Below are positions 62,567 through 64,000 of a stretch of DNA of 64,000 nt, piece after piece; position 1 is the first letter of the stretch; each line of letters starts with the position of its first letter. Below the pieces are notes generated by a model that was not told where the DNA came from, did no database searches, and saw only the letters and a program-made list of their open reading frames with translations. A program made the position numbers and the translations under genes. The stretch covers positions 248,001 through 312,000 of the forward strand of contig JANQQE010000030.1 of NCBI GenBank assembly GCA_028285105.1. The letters run 5' to 3'. This DNA comes from Alphaproteobacteria bacterium. Its GTDB lineage: Bacteria > Planctomycetota > Phycisphaerae > UBA1845.

Positions 62567-63112
62567 ATGGCCTCGAATATACAACACTATATCGAGACTG
62601 CTAAACTCGTAACGATTGAACGAAGAAGAATAGACCTGAACGATCTGTCTGGATTCATTCTAGACTACACAGATGACTTTTTGCTAATCGCCAGGGAGTA
62701 TGAATTCTTCATGGACGGTTGGATGGTGCTGAAACGTCAAGCTATCAGCGAATTGCGATCAAGCGAAGTCAATGCCTATTGCAAAACGATATTGAAACAG
62801 GAGGGGCTCTTAGAAGATATAGCCCCTGGATTTGCAATTGACCTATCTGATTTTCAGCAACTCTTCCAATCGCTCAAACGCCAACGTGACTTCGTCATCG
62901 TTGAGTGCGAAAGCCTCGATGAGAGTATATTCTTGATCGGGCCGATTGATCGCATTACCCAAAGTCAGGTCGCAATTCGACACTTTGACGGGTGCGGGAA
63001 TTGGAGAGACGATGCATGTACGATTGACTACTCCGACATAACGGCTATCCAGTTCGGTGGGAATTACATCCGACTTCACCAAAAATACATCGTGGCAGAT
63101 CAGGCGACATAA
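62567..63112 (+). CDS. Hypothetical protein, AT-richer than its neighbours
   Basis: 181 residues with AGGAG 9 bases before the ATG. No signal peptide or membrane segment. Mixed alpha/beta: IETAKLVTIERRRIDLNDLSGFILDYTDDFLLIAREYEFFMDGW, then ISELRSSEVNAYCKTILKQEGL, then FVIVECESLDESIFLIGPIDRIT and ITAIQFGGNYIRLHQKYI, the last reading like an Sm-like or small beta-barrel strand set. The IYD-YTDDFLLI and DYSDITAIQFGG ends recall WYL/DUF-type small barrels, but no family is assigned. AT content suggests it may be a later arrival. Confidence 0.65.
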   Translation: MASNIQHYIETAKLVTIERRRIDLNDLSGFILDYTDDFLLIAREYEFFMDGWMVLKRQAISELRSSEVNAYCKTILKQEGLLEDIAPGFAIDLSDFQQLFQSLKRQRDFVIVECESLDESIFLIGPIDRITQSQVAIRHFDGCGNWRDDACTIDYSDITAIQFGGNYIRLHQKYIVADQAT

Positions 63113-63211
63113 ATCCGAACGATCAAATATTACGAAAGAACATGGTCAAAATGCGTAAATCGCGGACGAAAAACTGTTTCGACTCGAGGCGGCGAATGAA
63201 AACGTGAATTA

Positions 63212-63907
63212 CTACAAAGTCAGCCAGAAACACCCGACCGCTATGGCGGCTAGTCCGCTTCCCCAGAAGAGATACTTTGAACCTTTTTCGTTGGTTGCGC
63301 CGATTCGTCCGGCTAGTCTTCCTACTGTCCAGCTGAAGATGGTCATGCCGGCAATGGAACCGATGCCGAATGCTACTACGTAGATGACGGCGGCCCATCG
63401 GGTCGGGAGTGCTAGCGCTGGCAGCACGCCGATCAGGTGCGATGTGCCGGCGAATCCGTGCAGTAAGCCGATGCCCAACGCGCGGTGTTCGTGCTTGTGT
63501 GCGATGTGTTCATGATCGCCGTGTTCGTGTTTGTGGACGCCTTCTTCGTGGACATGAATGTGGGCATGAACCACGCCGTCGTGTTCGTGGACGTGGCTGT
63601 GGATTTTCACCGACATGGCTTTGCGAATTGCCCAAAGACCGACGGCGATCAGCACAATGCCGACGATCCGCTCGCTCCAAGACGACAACCAATCCAGCGG
63701 TAACGCATCGCGCAGAATGATGGCAGCCAGTGCCAAGATCCACACGCCACCGGAATGCCCGATGCCCCAAAAAAACCCCGTGCGGACAGGCGTTTTCCTT
63801 TGATCGACCGCGAGCGGTGCGACGGCTGCAAGGTGGTCGGGACCGGCGAAAACGTGGGCAGCCCCAGCCGCCAGTCCGGTTAGGATTGTTATCAGTGTCG
63901 TCATCAT
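63212..63907 (-). CDS. NicO/HupE/UreH-type metal permease with His-rich loop
   Basis: 231 residues. Six or so membrane helices. HVFAGPDHLAAVAPL at 18-32 (HxxxGPDHL, the metal-binding motif of nickel/cobalt permeases) and GHSGGVW near 50. A central cytoplasmic or periplasmic loop (about 100-142) has about 16 His in HSHVHEHDGVVHAHIHVHEEG and HKHEHGDHEHIAHKHEH, expected for metal storage or delivery. HGFAGTSHLIGV repeats the metal motif in the second half. Probably nickel or cobalt transport; no urease or hydrogenase genes are nearby. Confidence 0.85.
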   Translation of the reverse strand: MMTTLITILTGLAAGAAHVFAGPDHLAAVAPLAVDQRKTPVRTGFFWGIGHSGGVWILALAAIILRDALPLDWLSSWSERIVGIVLIAVGLWAIRKAMSVKIHSHVHEHDGVVHAHIHVHEEGVHKHEHGDHEHIAHKHEHRALGIGLLHGFAGTSHLIGVLPALALPTRWAAVIYVVAFGIGSIAGMTIFSWTVGRLAGRIGATNEKGSKYLFWGSGLAAIAVGCFWLTL

Positions 63908-64000
63908 CAGTTTGCCGTAACCATCAATTCTGAATCTTGCAATCTTCGTGCCAAACGCCGGACGAATAATGAATTGTATCAGGGTGGCCGCAATCGTACA
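63908..64000. other. Right edge, no gene seen
   Basis: 93 bases upstream of the permease gene with no recognisable coding or structural signal. Confidence 0.5.

Overview
The window reads as an ordinary chromosomal stretch of a Planctomycetota bacterium, probably Phycisphaerae or a neighbouring lineage; the phylum is inferred from gene content, not from a marker phylogeny. Evidence is the moderate-to-high GC, two PEP-CTERM sorting tails, small zinc-ribbon membrane proteins ending in the CGYNLTGN...CPECGT pattern, a dockerin-like C-terminus, many lipoproteins and secreted beta-propellers, a futalosine-route menaquinone gene (mqnD), a GH3-family enzyme and an orphan Flp pilin. No prophage, complete insertion sequence or CRISPR array was seen.

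Layout. 1-8231: a partial secreted hydrolase, then a plus-strand block cdsA - phoH (ybeZ) - pgpH-type HD protein - ybeY - nitrilase-fold protein - corC/hlyC-like CBS protein, an RNA-maturation and envelope locus comparable to ybeZ-ybeY-ybeX-lnt of Proteobacteria. 8244-12000: a large acidic lipoprotein, and leuD/leuC on the minus strand with a palindromic repeat between them. 12163-19093: a sugar-type formyltransferase with a PIG-L deacetylase, a dockerin-like protein, tRNA-Pro(GGG), rluD-like, a YegS-like lipid kinase and xerD. 19274-24116 (minus): a repeat protein, a small membrane protein, an adenylate-kinase-like protein, a CAP-domain lipoprotein and an FHA-GAF-SpoIIE protein. 24345-31044: mqnD-nadE, a glutamine amidotransferase and an M16 peptidase. 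31295-37826: zinc-ribbon proteins, an S9 peptidase, a TolB-like propeller lipoprotein, a second lipoprotein and xerC. 37827-42682: a structured leader with a PEP-CTERM gene, a convergent CHRD/PEP-CTERM gene, a decayed copy of the xerC 3' end, and membrane proteins. 42759-50530: fmdB-like, a lipoprotein-truB-GH3 cluster, mdh, a TolB/M28-like/PDZ protein and a Flp pilin. 50743-55934: a lipoprotein, a striking Cys/Lys/Ser-repeat secreted protein, and feoA-feoB-FeoB-associated Cys-rich protein. 55935-64000: a 34-residue hydrophobic ORF, dacB (S13), an epimerase, a site-2 protease, a metzincin-like lipoprotein, an unknown AT-richer gene and a His-rich NicO-type metal permease.

Most notable for follow-up: the Cys-repeat protein divergent from the feo operon; the soluble nitrilase-fold gene inside the ybeZ-ybeY-ybeX locus; the structured RNA leader ahead of a PEP-CTERM gene; the xerC 3'-end duplication bounding the PEP-CTERM pair; the formyltransferase/PIG-L pair; several families of short GTAG/GTGG-headed palindromes; and enzymes with lost catalytic residues (SpoIIE-like, M28-like). 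All family calls come from reading motifs by eye; no database search was run.
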